Shown piece by piece: positions 8,879 through 18,566 of a stretch of DNA of 64,000 nt; position 1 is the stretch's first letter, and every line of letters begins with the position of its first letter. Source of the stretch: Flavobacterium sp. CS20 (lineage in GTDB: Bacteria; Bacteroidota; Bacteroidia; Flavobacteriales; Flavobacteriaceae); assembly GCF_018080005.1 (NCBI RefSeq), contig NZ_CP073015.1, positions 62,001 through 126,000 of the forward strand. The letters run 5' to 3'. The position numbers and the translations under genes were made by a program. The notes under the pieces were generated by a model, which searched no databases, had not been told where the DNA came from, and saw only the letters and a list, made by a program, of their open reading frames with translations.

Positions 8879-9781
8879 TTATTTTCTAAACTCATAAACA
8901 TTTTTTTTAATCTTGTTAAAATTGATTTGTTTTTCTATTGGCAACAAATAAATGATAAGTAAAGCTGTTATTGAAAAGAAAAAACTAAAGAGACCGTGAA
9001 TAAGTATAATTGAAAAGTGAAATAGAACACCGATTACAAAAAGATGTTTTCGGTAATTTTTTTTCATTACGAGAGCCATTGATAATATTACTTCCAATAT
9101 TATAACGCTCCAAGTTGCAATGGCAATTAATGGACTCTCAATTAGTGGTCTTGAGATTGCATAAAAAAAATCATTTGCACCAAAAACAGGATGTGTAAAC
9201 CAATAGTAAAGAACAGTACCGTCTTGCCAATGGGGCTCTTTCATTTTTAGTGCCGCAGAAAAAAAGTAAACAACAGAAGCCTGAACCCTGATTGTTATAA
9301 AAACAAAAAAGATAAATATTTTGTAATAATCACTAATTTCATTTTTAGGTTTTGACCAATGCCACTTTCTATTGTCAACGAGGCCAAATGGAATAAGAAG
9401 TAAAGTTAGTATCGCCGAAATTTGGTCGCCTCCATCAATTACCAGTGCAGATGAAAAAAAGCTAATTGATAACCACCAATGCAGAACTACAGTATATCTT
9501 GACCATATGCCAATAATTACAGTTAGTAGAATTAAAATAGCAATTAATTTAGATAATAGTAGATTCTCTCTGAAAATGTAAAAGTAATTATAATTAAAAA
9601 GAGGATTAAGTTTTACATTTTTTATAAAAACTTCGTCAAATTGAAATAGAATATCAGTGGAATTAAATATTAAAGTAAGAAGCAGTCCCATAGCCAACAA
9701 GCTTCTTGAAATGCCATAGACATTAGTAATATAATTACATCGAGTTATTTTTGATATAAATTTATTCAATTTCAATTTCAA
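8879..9781 (-). CDS. SdpB-like HTTM-domain membrane protein
   Basis: A 300-residue multi-pass membrane protein of the HTTM (gamma-carboxylase-like) superfamily: block YISRSLLAMG-type N-terminus, HWWLSISFFSS, and the conserved AALKMKEPHWQDGTVLYYWFTH segment (only part quoted). In the Bacillus sdp operon SdpB has this fold and with SdpA matures the SdpC pro-toxin. The gene overlaps the SdpA-like gene by 20 bp and the SdpI-like gene by 23 bp, so the order SdpA-SdpB-SdpI suggests a toxin maturation and immunity unit. No SdpC-like gene is next to it. Confidence 0.7.
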   Translation of the reverse strand: MKLKLNKFISKITRCNYITNVYGISRSLLAMGLLLTLIFNSTDILFQFDEVFIKNVKLNPLFNYNYFYIFRENLLLSKLIAILILLTVIIGIWSRYTVVLHWWLSISFFSSALVIDGGDQISAILTLLLIPFGLVDNRKWHWSKPKNEISDYYKIFIFFVFITIRVQASVVYFFSAALKMKEPHWQDGTVLYYWFTHPVFGANDFFYAISRPLIESPLIAIATWSVIILEVILSMALVMKKNYRKHLFVIGVLFHFSIILIHGLFSFFFSITALLIIYLLPIEKQINFNKIKKNVYEFRK

Positions 9782-10103
9782 TTACCTTATAATGATTTTT
9801 TAATTTTTCTTTACTCTTACTCCAAGCCCAAGGAATTGCCTTTTCTTTTTTAAGAAAATAAGTCCCTTTAAAATAATTGTTTTTATTTTTTGTATTATTA
9901 CTTATAATTACTTTATTTATGTCACAATTTTGTACACTAATCTCATTGCATTTTACAAACTCTTCTTCTTTAATATCAGAAAGAAGTGCAGACATTTGTA
10001 TTGCTTCGTAGCGTTGCCTCCTTGATAAACCAAAATAATTATTAAACGAGAAGTTTTTATCAGTAATTTTTACAACACTGTCTTTTTCGTCAAATTTGTA
10101 CAT
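9762..10103 (-). CDS. SdpA-like protein, probably N-terminally truncated
   Basis: About 113 residues with the family block NNYFGLSRRQRYEAIQ and a late WAWSKSK. SdpA proteins normally begin with a membrane helix and a Trp-rich block, which are missing. Instead the frame runs into the hairpin at 10148-10234, and an ORF open to 10211 reads hairpin-derived residues. The ATG at 10103 (MYKFDEKD) is the first plausible start. The truncation suggests that the neighbouring cassette or hairpin replaced the gene's 5' end, together with any upstream toxin gene. Confidence 0.6.
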   Translation of the reverse strand: MYKFDEKDSVVKITDKNFSFNNYFGLSRRQRYEAIQMSALLSDIKEEEFVKCNEISVQNCDINKVIISNNTKNKNNYFKGTYFLKKEKAIPWAWSKSKEKLKNHYKVIEIEIE

Positions 10104-10147
10104 AATAATGTGTTGGGCAATCGTACTTTTTTTTCGTCCGTCTGTCA

Positions 10148-10234
10148 GCGTTGGCAAAGACATACTCTTTGGCAAGTTTTGGCTTGTGTGTCGGCTGGTG
10201 CGACTTGCCAATGTGTATGGCTTTATGCGTTGGC
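10148..10234. other. Second-family hairpin, copy B1
   Basis: Bounded by direct GCGTTGGC boxes. The inner arms CATACTCTTTGGCAAGT and ACTTGCCAATGTGTATG pair with one 3-base mismatch block. It lies 9 bp downstream of the stop of the DUF4209-like gene, where an attC is expected. Copy B2 at 15265-15350 has the same layout with different arm sequences, as covarying attC arms do. Its boxes are direct, not inverted, so its role is uncertain. Confidence 0.5.
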
Positions 10235-10242
10235 TTTTTCAT

Positions 10243-12012
10243 TTAAGATTCTTTTTCTTTCGTTTTAAGTTCATAATTACCAAGTCTTAATAATGCAACA
10301 ATTAGCAATAGCATAACTGCTGATGTGTAATTCTTAGTCGTAAAAAAGCAATGAGCAACATTGTTTCTTAAATTCATTCCGTTTGAAGTGAACAGAAATT
10401 TAAAAAAGGCAATATCGTCTTCAGGAATCAATGCCTTTAGTTTTTCATTATCCAATAATTTATCGAAACCAATCCTTTCTTCTGTACAATTGTCTTTAAT
10501 TTCTATTGTCTGAGCACCAATCATTCTTGAGAATTCACGCAATAGTCCTTCAAATTTCAATACCAAACTGTCTATTGCTAATATGTAGCCTTGTGGATTA
10601 TGATTGTTTGTTTTTAAATCAATTTCTGTTTGAACAAAAAAGCTTTGTAGAGATGGTGAAAGTAGCTCAATCCAATTAAAACCTTGGGTTTCGTTATTTG
10701 AATCTATGTAAGTGAAATCTTGACCGTACCAAGAATCATTTTTTAAGTAATCGATTAAACTTTCAAAGGAAATTTTACCACTTTTAATTCCTTTTGAAAC
10801 AACAAGCCAAATGTGATTAATGGAAAAATTATTTATATGTATTGAATAAGAATTAATAACACCTGATTTATTTTTACTGACGTTTTTGTTAATGTCAAAT
10901 GTCATTGTTGAAACTAAATCAAGCATAACTGGTTTTATTTCTTCATTCAAGACAGCCGCTTTAGGTAATAAATTATCTAAAATCAAATAACCGTAGATAT
11001 CCTTAGAATTTCCGTTTTCGATTAATTGAGTAGTTTTTTCCTTAGTAGAATCCCACCATTGGTTTAAAAGCTTATTATATTTCTCGTCTTCCAATTCAAA
11101 TGAAACTTTTTTAAGGTCAATGGTCTTTTTCGCTTGCTCTAATAAAACAGCAGTTTGTTCAATCTTTTCTTTATTATTAGCCTTTTTATATTCTTCTAAA
11201 GCGTTTGTATAATAATGATGAGCAATAAAACCTTTGTTTTTTTCATTTTCGAGTTGTGATATATGATAGTCGCCTAACTTTTCGTGAAATTCACTTGGTG
11301 AAGTATTAAGTTTTCGACTAAGAATCACGAGTAATTTTAAATAGCTTTCTAAAACCCTTTCGTCTAAATCGGAAATCTTGTTTTTTGAGTAATCGAAAAA
11401 TTTTTGAGTAATTGAAGAATCTATTTTTTTGCCATTTTCAATGATAAAATCCATCAACGAATATTTTGTAAAATCGTTTAGTTTATCACTTTCTAAAAGC
11501 GAAACCAAATAACTTATAATTTCATCTTTTTTGTGGTTTACAGTTTGGCTAAGGATAAAAAGATTTTTGAAGTACTTGCCAAATGACAAGCATTGCAAAT
11601 TATCATCAACTGAAAACGAAGAATTTTTTAGAAGCAATAAATAACTTTCAATTGCTTCTTTGGCAAAATCAATGTGTTTCTGTGGACTTAACCAAAGTAG
11701 ATGATTGTATTTTGCTTTGTATTTTGGGTTTTATATTTTATTTGCTCGTGTTTTGATGTAATCGAAATTATCATCAAATAGCTCTAATGTTGGATAAGCA
11801 TTTGCACCGCTTTGGAATTTTGGAATATGTTTACCTTCTTCAATGGAAAAGTCAGCAAAGAATAATTCATACGAACATAACTTTTTCGTGTTTTCATCTT
11901 TAATTTTATCTCGTAAAGCCGTTATGTATTTGTACGTGTTTAAATCTAAATACTGGAAATTGGTATCATTTTCTAGGTATTCGTAATATTCATCTAAATT
12001 CTTAAAATCCAT
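10243..12012 (-). pseudogene. DUF4209-like protein with HEPN-type motif, one in-frame stop
   Basis: A single reading frame from 12012 to 10243 interrupted by one TAA at 11728-11730. After it the frame continues through NPKYKAKYNHLLWLSPQKH and a long helical protein. The C-terminus has GMNLRNNVAHCFF, an R-x4-H motif of the kind found in HEPN ribonucleases and DUF4209 proteins. The start ATG at 12012 (MDFKNLDEYYEY) follows the restriction enzyme stop by 13 bp, so the two are co-transcribed. A HEPN-type partner beside a restriction enzyme suggests a combined defence unit (inference). The stop may be a real inactivation or an error. Confidence 0.65.
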
Positions 12013-12025
12013 TTTGTAGTAGGGT

Positions 12026-15000
12026 TTAGATGATTTCAATTTTATCAATCTCTTTCATAAGTCTGTCCGTTTCTGAAAGTGCCACAATGATTTTCTGATA
12101 GTGCAAAATGTCGTCAAACTCCAATTTGCGGTTTTTTCGGTCTTTGAGCCATTTTTGGGCGGGTTGATATCCACCAATGTAAAATTTCCAAGCTGTCAAT
12201 GGTACATTTGCAAAATACTGGGAATCATTGATGAAAACATTTCCTTGTAAAACTCCTGTTTCTTCATTTTTAGGTATCGGAACGTATTTAGGTTTGCCAA
12301 CTACATTATCTCCGTCCATTGGATATTGCGTAATATATTGCTCCACTTTTGGGCTTTCCAATAAATGGATTTGGCGTATTTCTCCGCCCAATTTTACCAA
12401 TTGCCAAAAAGTGTCTTTGTCTTTAGGATAAGGCACTCTCGGAAAATCAATTTTTAAAAACTCTTTGTATTTCTCTCGGTATGTTGGTGAATGCAAAACT
12501 GCATAGATGTAATCTAAAATGTCAATTGGGGCAAATGTGTTTTCGGTGGTTTCCTTTTCGTTGGTAAAAGTCAAACCTAAACTCTCTGCTATTTGATTGA
12601 CTATTTCAGTTTTTAAATTTGGCTTTCTTTCATTTGATTGTTCAATGGTTTGTTGTCCGTTGGTTTCGGGGTAAAGGTAAAGAGGGAATAAATTGGTAAT
12701 AAACCTATCTGCTAGCCGTGCTTCAGTTATATTTTTAGTGATAAATACACTAGTGTATCCTACTTCGTCTTTTTCTTTATTTGTTCTTATCCCTGCAAAA
12801 CCAATATTATCGCCATTGATAAAGTTTTGCATAACCTTTCTTACTGTTCGCCAAACCAATTTATCTTCATAAAAGACAAAACGATTATCAAAAGGTCGAT
12901 ATGAAATTGGCTTGATATACTTACTTAAATCAGTTTCGTTTTTTATATTATCGTAACCCTGTAATATATCCCAACCTGTCTTTTTCCTAACTTTGAATTC
13001 TTTATGTAAAAATTCTGCATCTCTAGGTGAAGATTGAAATTTTTTATAAAATTCTAATAATTCCGCTTTGTTTTCTTGAATAACAAATTCATCGTGTGCA
13101 GTGGTTAATCCAACTCCATTAACTAAGAATAAATCATTTACTTGAAATCCCTTATCGTAAGATGCTTTTACTTCAAAATCTTTTTGCACCATAAAATACA
13201 TTGGTGCTACATTTGATAATTCATTAAAATCAATAGATTGGATTGAGTTTTCATTTAGAAAATCATATTTAAAATCACGTTTGCCATAAAGGTCGTAATG
13301 CAGAATTTTACCTAATTCGTTGGCTTTCTTTTTTCCTGTTTTTACAAAAACGTTAATTGAAACTCCTTGTTGAATATCAAAAACATTAGTGTCAACACTT
13401 CCGTCTGGTGCAGTTTCTTTTTTCTTGCTGTTTCCGTGTAAATCTATTGTATAAATTTTGTCATATGTTTTAAGTAAATTCCAACGCATTCCCCTGAATG
13501 TTGGATTGTCTAAGAATCCGTGAGGATTAATAAAAGCCAAAACTCCACTTCCGTTTTTCTCAATAAAATGTTGACCGTAACGCAAGAACTTCACATAATC
13601 ATCATTTATCCATTTTGGGTTTCGTTCTTTTAGTTTTTCTTTTCCGCCTGGTTCTTTTTTGTAATCATCCATTAGGCTCATAATCCATTCGCCTTTATTG
13701 GCACTTTCTCCGCTATATGGCGGATTTCCAATCACACACATTACTGGCGTATCTCGTTTAATGTGGTTGGCTTCATTGGCTTCTGTGCTCAACCAATTGG
13801 CAAATAGAGTTCCTGTGTCTTGGTGGTGTTCTTCTAAGCTGTTGGTCAAATAAACTTTAAAGCGTTGATTTGAAGTTGGTTTAAAGCCTGTTTCGGTCAA
13901 AAGCAAATCCAATTTTAAATGTGCCATTGCATAGCTTGCCATTAGCAACTCAAAACCGTTCAAGCGTGGCAATAAATGTGTTTCTACATAATTGCTCCAA
14001 ATGCCTTGTTGTCCTTGAAATTTTTTGTGAATGTGTTTTACCACTTCTGCCAAGAAAGTTCCTGTACCTGTGGCTGGGTCAAGAATTTGTACTTTGTGTA
14101 CTTCTTGCTCTATTTGTTTGTAACCTGTTGCCGAACGTTTATCTGCGGTTTGGGTATTTACTTTAATTGTTGTTTTACCGGTGTCGGCAAGTCCTTGCGG
14201 TAAATTAAATTCCGTTTTTAGAATGTCGTCAACTGCCCGAACAATAAAATTCACAACGGGTTGCGGTGTGTACCAAACGCCACGAGACTTACGCAATTTT
14301 GGGTCGTATTCGCTTAGAAACGTTTCATAAAAATGGATAATCGGGTCTTCCATTTTGGTGGATTTCCCATAGTTCTTTAAAATTTCTTCAACGTTACACG
14401 CCAAGAAGATTTCCGAAAGGTTTTCTACTACCCATTTAATTCGGTCGTCAATGTCAGGTCCTGCAATGTAGCCAAACAGTTTTCGTAAAAACGGGTTGGA
14501 TTTTGGAATCAGTTCAGCCGCTTCTTGTCTGCTAAAATTATCCAAAGTAGGGTCGTGCAAACGAGTCGCAAACATTCCGTAAGCAATGGTTTGTGCGTAA
14601 ACGTCTGCAAAACCTTGTGGCGTAATGTCGTGAATCAGAATTTGCTTGAAAGCCAACATTTGTTCTTTCAGCGTACTATTCTCTTGATTTTCTTCATCAC
14701 TGGTCAACGACTTTTCAATAATATCAGAAAGAAGGCGGGCTTTGCCCGCCATCATTTCTGCTAATTTTTTTGAGCTTTTTATCGTTTGACCAACGTGAAC
14801 GCAAAAATCTTTGATTAGATTTTGAAAGTTGCCAAAGTTCTCAGTTAAAGGTTTAATTCCCTTGTCCGTTATTTCAGCAATGGAAATTTTTGTGATTAAT
14901 TCGCCTTCTCGGTACAGATGAAAGTTAATGTAGTCCGTGAAAATCAAATTGTTTAGAGAAGCTTTGTATCGGTCAAACTGCTCTTTGTTTCCTGTTTTCT

Positions 15001-15241
15001 TTGCTCCGTCAAGGTCTTTGTCGCCAATGTCTTTAGCTTCAATAAATCCAACAGGAATATCTTTTTTAGTCAAAATGTAGTCAGGTGCACCGCAACTTTG
15101 TCTTTTCGGTTCGTTGGTCGCTCTGATAGTCGGTACCAAACTTTCCAAAAGTTGCTGTAAGTCTCCACGAAAAGTATGTTCGGTTGCGTTTCCGAGTCTG
15201 TACCTTTTGTCTAAGTTGTCAATATATTGTTCTAATGTCAT
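12026..15241 (-). CDS. Single-chain type ISP/IIG-like restriction-modification enzyme
   Basis: A 1,071-residue protein. The N-terminus carries a PD-(D/E)XK nuclease block, APDYILTKKDIPVGFIEAKD (D, then ExK). Then comes an N6-adenine methyltransferase with YTPQPVVNFIV, motif I LDPATGTGTFL and motif IV NPPY (GNPPYSGES). The last ~450 residues form the target recognition region. No helicase block was seen, so it is closer to the compact IIG form than to the helicase-bearing ISP type. It would methylate one strand of its recognition site and cut unmodified DNA. The frame is intact. It lies between hairpin B2 and the DUF4209-like partner, within the cassette array. Confidence 0.85.
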   Translation of the reverse strand: MTLEQYIDNLDKRYRLGNATEHTFRGDLQQLLESLVPTIRATNEPKRQSCGAPDYILTKKDIPVGFIEAKDIGDKDLDGAKKTGNKEQFDRYKASLNNLIFTDYINFHLYREGELITKISIAEITDKGIKPLTENFGNFQNLIKDFCVHVGQTIKSSKKLAEMMAGKARLLSDIIEKSLTSDEENQENSTLKEQMLAFKQILIHDITPQGFADVYAQTIAYGMFATRLHDPTLDNFSRQEAAELIPKSNPFLRKLFGYIAGPDIDDRIKWVVENLSEIFLACNVEEILKNYGKSTKMEDPIIHFYETFLSEYDPKLRKSRGVWYTPQPVVNFIVRAVDDILKTEFNLPQGLADTGKTTIKVNTQTADKRSATGYKQIEQEVHKVQILDPATGTGTFLAEVVKHIHKKFQGQQGIWSNYVETHLLPRLNGFELLMASYAMAHLKLDLLLTETGFKPTSNQRFKVYLTNSLEEHHQDTGTLFANWLSTEANEANHIKRDTPVMCVIGNPPYSGESANKGEWIMSLMDDYKKEPGGKEKLKERNPKWINDDYVKFLRYGQHFIEKNGSGVLAFINPHGFLDNPTFRGMRWNLLKTYDKIYTIDLHGNSKKKETAPDGSVDTNVFDIQQGVSINVFVKTGKKKANELGKILHYDLYGKRDFKYDFLNENSIQSIDFNELSNVAPMYFMVQKDFEVKASYDKGFQVNDLFLVNGVGLTTAHDEFVIQENKAELLEFYKKFQSSPRDAEFLHKEFKVRKKTGWDILQGYDNIKNETDLSKYIKPISYRPFDNRFVFYEDKLVWRTVRKVMQNFINGDNIGFAGIRTNKEKDEVGYTSVFITKNITEARLADRFITNLFPLYLYPETNGQQTIEQSNERKPNLKTEIVNQIAESLGLTFTNEKETTENTFAPIDILDYIYAVLHSPTYREKYKEFLKIDFPRVPYPKDKDTFWQLVKLGGEIRQIHLLESPKVEQYITQYPMDGDNVVGKPKYVPIPKNEETGVLQGNVFINDSQYFANVPLTAWKFYIGGYQPAQKWLKDRKNRKLEFDDILHYQKIIVALSETDRLMKEIDKIEII

Positions 15242-15264
15242 TTATTCATTCAATTTCTGTCAGA

Positions 15265-15350
15265 GCGTTGGCAAAAAACAGCTCTTTTGGTTTTTTCTGC
15301 GTTGGCTTTTGTGTCGGCAAAAACCAAATGTGCTGTTTGTGCGGTTGGCT
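15265..15350. other. Second-family hairpin, copy B2
   Basis: Direct boxes GCGTTGGC and GCGGTTGGC enclose arms AACAGCTCTTTTGGTTTTT and AAAAACCAAATGTGCTGTT, with the same TCT/ACA mismatch position as B1. It lies 24 bp upstream of the restriction enzyme start and abuts the attC-like site at 15364. Copies B1 and B2 thus bracket the restriction cassette. Confidence 0.5.
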
Positions 15351-15363
15351 TTCTTTGTATGTT

Positions 15364-15497
15364 GCCCAACGTCCCGTATAAAAACAGTGCGATGATTGGC
15401 GGCGATGATTTTCCGCAGGAAAATCAGACGCAAGAAGTACACACAAACTCTCGAATCGACACTAATATAGCATTGTTTTTATACATTGTTAGCAAAT
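15364..15497 (-). other. attC-like site of the PH-like membrane protein cassette
   Basis: Arms GCCCAACGTCCCGTATAAAA and TTTTTATACATTGTTAGCAA. The right arm GTTAGCAAAT is the exact reverse complement of ATTTGCTAAC just upstream of the gene start side (15934-15943), 10 of 10 bases. This supports cassette excision and insertion at GTT. Confidence 0.78.
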
Positions 15498-15507
15498 GGT
15501 TTATTTT

Positions 15508-15891
15508 CTAAGATGGACTATAAGAGATCAGTGTTTTATCAAGTTCTTTTAAAGAATCCGGATGAATAATGGTTGTGTCGATTCTCAGTTCAGACTGATC
15601 TGTTTTAATTATATAATCTCCCGCAAACTTTCTAACTGTCCGAATTTTATTTAATTCTAATTTCTTGGGGAATAGAGAAGTCCTATAAATAATTCCGTTT
15701 TCGATCTTCAAATACTGATTGAAGTATTCAAATGAGTAGTAAGCGATATTCGCAATTGGCAAAAATACCCAGATCCAAAAAGTCCACTCTCTGCTATCGA
15801 CAAATAGGATATTTACGATCAAAATTATGAACCAGGCAATGACCAACATAAGGTAGAACCTCGACCGTCCTTTTTTGTATTTGATCTTCAT
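15508..15891 (-). CDS. Small membrane protein with PH-like domain
   Basis: A 127-residue protein with two N-terminal membrane helices (about residues 12-30 and 37-53). A beta-rich cytoplasmic part follows: LKIENGIIYRTSLFPKKLEL, then IRTVRKFAGDYIIKT. This layout matches bacterial PH-domain (DUF304-like) membrane proteins. The function is unknown. It is the only gene of its cassette, with repeat R4 upstream and its attC 10 bp downstream. Confidence 0.6.
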   Translation of the reverse strand: MKIKYKKGRSRFYLMLVIAWFIILIVNILFVDSREWTFWIWVFLPIANIAYYSFEYFNQYLKIENGIIYRTSLFPKKLELNKIRTVRKFAGDYIIKTDQSELRIDTTIIHPDSLKELDKTLISYSPS

Positions 15892-15940
15892 TTTTCCTGA
15901 ATTAAGTAAAGTGATTTATTCGTTTTTTTAACTATTTGCT

Positions 15941-16271
15941 AACTAGTATATATCCACAAAAATATACCACTTTTTTAATTTTTAGGCTTGTTTTTATACT
16001 TTTTTGCCATTTTATCTAATGGACTTTCTATCTTTTTAGTGCTTTTTTGACTAATATGAGTATAAACTGTAGTCGTTTTGATACTGCTATGACTTAAAAA
16101 CTTTTGTATATATCTTATGTCTGTCCCGCCTTCTAACAAGTTCTGACTAACGTAAAATTATATCACTATAAATCAGTTGTTTATATTTTATTCAACATTA
16201 CAATTTTCAATCCAAATTTACTCATTTTACGTTAGTTGAGGGACTAAAGTTTCTATGAGTCTATGAGAGAT
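15941..16271 (-). repeat. Integron-platform repeat, copy R4
   Basis: Full copy of the repeat. The junction to the PH-like cassette reads ATACTAGTTAGCAAATAG on the minus strand. Confidence 0.85.
15975..16142 (-). pseudogene. Tyrosine recombinase 3' fragment, copy R4
   Basis: Same 55-codon fragment, but it retains the catalytic-type His (FLSHSSIKTTTVYTHIS) as in intact LGHSS recombinases. R1, R2 and R6 have Tyr here. Confidence 0.8.
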
Positions 16272-16408
16272 GGCTACCAACGTCCCGTATAAAAACAGTG
16301 CGATGATTGCGGCGATGATTTTCCGCAGGAAAATTAGACGCAACAAGTACGCACAAACTATCAATTAGAAACTAAGATAGCATTGTTTTTATATGTTGTT
16401 GTACACAG
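16272..16408 (-). other. attC-like site carrying group II intron 1
   Basis: Nearly identical to 5528-5664 (GGCTACCAACGTCCCGTATA ... ATGTTGTTGTACACAG). The intron begins 2 bp after the palindrome, antisense to the cassette genes, the known preference of IIC-attC introns. Confidence 0.72.
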
Positions 16409-16410
16409 TA

Positions 16411-18402
16411 GTGTGTCCTGCGTTACTTGGGGATACAAGATAGTGATTAAGTTCATTGAAAACAAGTAACATAACTGTAATTGAGATGAGAGTCTCATTG
16501 GTATTTAGAAACGACCCTGGCATTTGTTTCAGGTGGATTCACGTAAAGAGATGATGAGGATTGGTCTCTCGGCTGGGAGTGATTAGGCACACCAGTCAAA
16601 CCGCCTTATGGGGCTTTCCTTTCACGGGTTGGTCTTGAGCGATAAGGTTAAATGCACTACCTGTGTTGTTTTCAGAGTAGTTTGCTATGGTAGGAGTAAA
16701 GAAGCTGAAAGAGACGAGATTGAACCCTTGTAGAAGTGTCGTAAACAACTTTAGTATTGTCAAAATCGAGGGATGGGCGGTCTTGCGAGAACAGAACTTG
16801 ACATGATACCTATTTCTGGTCAAGTGGCAATCGGCATAAAGAGGGCAGGAGCTTTGCTTACGGCTCAATTACGGAACAGGAGAAGCTAATTAATAGTGCA
16901 AAAATACCACAACCCCGAAGGGCAAGGTAGAAAGTAGCGATACTGTTAATTAGTGGCGGATTAGTCTGTAGTAGTGATGAAGTTTCTGTAATGGAAATGG
17001 AGCGAAGGGACTGACTTAACAGTTTTAAATTGTATTACAACTAAAGATTTTTTTTTAGGATGATTTTCAAAGAGAAACAAAAGTCGCAACCGATATTAAA
17101 GCGACAGGTATGGGATGCCTTTAAAAAGGTAAAGAGTAACAAAGGTATTTCAGGTGTTGATAATTTGTCAGCACAAGAAGCACATTCACGTCCTATGAAA
17201 TACTTATATCCTGTATGGAATAGGTTAGCCATGGTAGTTATTTTCCAGCACTGCGCGAGGTAGAAATACCCAAAGAAGACGGTCGAATCAGGAAGCTTGG
17301 CATTCCAACAGCACAAGACCGAACGGCTCAAATGGTAATAAGAGAAGAATTAGAACAGATTGTAGATAAACAGTTTAGTAAAGATTCTTTTGGCTATCGA
17401 CCAAACAAATCAGCGCATCAAGCCATAAAGCAATGCAGGGAAAACTGCATGAAAATGGATTGGGTGATAGATTTGGATATCAAGAGTTTTTTTGATGAGA
17501 TAGACCATGACTTAATGCTTAAAGCATTAGGACATTTTACCAAAGAAAAGCATATTCACTTGTATGTAGCACGTTGGTTAAAGGCTCCAATTCAAAAGAA
17601 AGACGGTAGTATTCATTCACGAGACAAAGGCACACCACAAGGAGGTGTTATTAGCCCATTACTGGCAAACATTTTCTTGCATGTTGTTTTTGATAAGTGG
17701 ATTGAGAACAACCACCCGGAAGTAAAGTTTGAGCGCTATGCTGATGATATTATCATCCATTGCGATAATTTTAAACAAGCCTTGCGGACGTTGGAAGCGG
17801 TAAAAGCCCGATTTAAACAGTGCAAATTGCAGATAAAAGACGGCAAGAGCAATATCGTTTATTGCAAACGCAACCAAAAGAAGCATCCACCATTTAAGGT
17901 TCATTATGTAACATTCGATTTTCTTGGATTTACATTTAAGCCAAGAATGGTAAAGGGCTATTTTGGGAACTTTCATTTGGGATTTACACCGTCAATCAGT
18001 CGTAAACGACAGAAACGCATCAATCAAACTTTGTTTAAGATGAAACTTCATCGTATGGTTCATTTACGCCTGCCAGATTTGGCAGGCATAATAGCAGAAA
18101 AAGTACGAGGTTGGATTAATTATTACGGCAAAGTAAGAATGAGTGAATTACACTATGTATTTCGTTTCTTGAATATGCGTCTGGCAAAATGGGTACGCAA
18201 CAAATATCGGAGATTTAGGCGTAAACACTGGTTTTTTGCCTACAAATGGTTACAGGAAACTGCAAAGCATTATCCTAATCTGTTTGTGCATTGGCAATAC
18301 GGTTTTACGCCATAGACTTGTTAAGAAGAGCCGTATGATGGGAGACTATCACGTACGGTTCTGTGAGAGGTTTAGGGGTGAGATTCCCTTTACCTACTCG
18401 AC
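16411..18402 (+). mobile_element. Group II intron 1 (IIC-attC type)
   Basis: A 1,992 bp intron. The 5' end is GTGTGTCC (GUGYG consensus). Domain V is seen at about 18330-18362 (GAGCCGTATGATGGG ... CACGTACGGTTC), then a domain VI stem GGTTTAGGG/CCCTTTACC and the 3' end TACTCGAC. It encodes a reverse transcriptase/maturase without an endonuclease domain, ending LFVHWQYG, like attC-targeting IIC introns. It is inserted right after an attC-like palindrome. Confidence 0.85.
17060..18315 (+). pseudogene. Group II intron reverse transcriptase/maturase, one frameshift
   Basis: The N-terminal part is at 17060-17228 (MIFKEKQKSQPILKRQ). The frame then slips by one base near WNRL and continues as SHGSYFPALREVEIPK to the stop at 18315. 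The RT domain is complete after the slip: SFGYRPNKSAHQAI, DLDIKSFFDEIDH, GTPQGGVISPLLANI and the catalytic YADD. The maturase X domain has GWINYYGKV. No HNH endonuclease follows. It would splice and mobilise the intron if the frame were intact. Confidence 0.85.
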
Positions 18403-18563
18403 TTTTTTCTCCTAATTAAAATCAAAAAAATTATAATTAAGAAATATAAAATATTTTCTCTTATTAAATCAACTACTGTAATATTATCATTAAAGTAAGC
18501 ATAAATTGACCAAATAAAAAAAAATGAGACTATAATAATTATTAAAATAAAAAAGTATTTCAT
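18390..18563 (-). CDS. 57-residue two-helix membrane protein
   Basis: A small protein starting at ATG 18563 (MKYFFILIIIIVSFFFIW) with two membrane helices separated by a short loop (NDNITVVDLIREN) and a basic tail RRKK. The last residues and stop come from the antisense strand of intron 1, so its original end was altered by the intron. Its start is 3 bp downstream of the stop of the lipoprotein gene at 18567, so they are one unit. It is a possible immunity partner of that lipoprotein (inference). Confidence 0.55.
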   Translation of the reverse strand: MKYFFILIIIIVSFFFIWSIYAYFNDNITVVDLIRENILYFLIIIFLILIRRKKSSR

Positions 18564-18566
18564 TAT

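Larger units (their letters stand above)
6936..8901 (-). pseudogene. SdpI-family immunity-like membrane protein, split by IS66
   Basis: Two in-frame halves, 8655-8901 and 6936-7045, are separated by an IS66 element and an 8 bp duplication ATTTAAGT. Joining them with one copy of the duplication gives 118 codons without a break. The product has several membrane helices and the family motif GYRTKSSMKSQKHWDFA, ending KKFKE. In Bacillus, SdpI binds and neutralises the SDP peptide toxin. The gene overlaps the end of the SdpB-like gene upstream, indicating one transcription unit. The insertion truncates the last two helices, so immunity is probably lost. Confidence 0.8.

Noticed and set aside
15114..15395. 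Plus-strand frames around the restriction gene start and hairpin B2
   Set aside because: They are shadows of the minus-strand gene and the hairpin, with no ribosome site or family signal.
16596..16868. A 90-codon minus-strand frame, repeated identically at 20058-20330
   Set aside because: It lies antisense inside the structured 5' part of both group II introns. The identity comes from the intron copies and the protein has no recognisable features.
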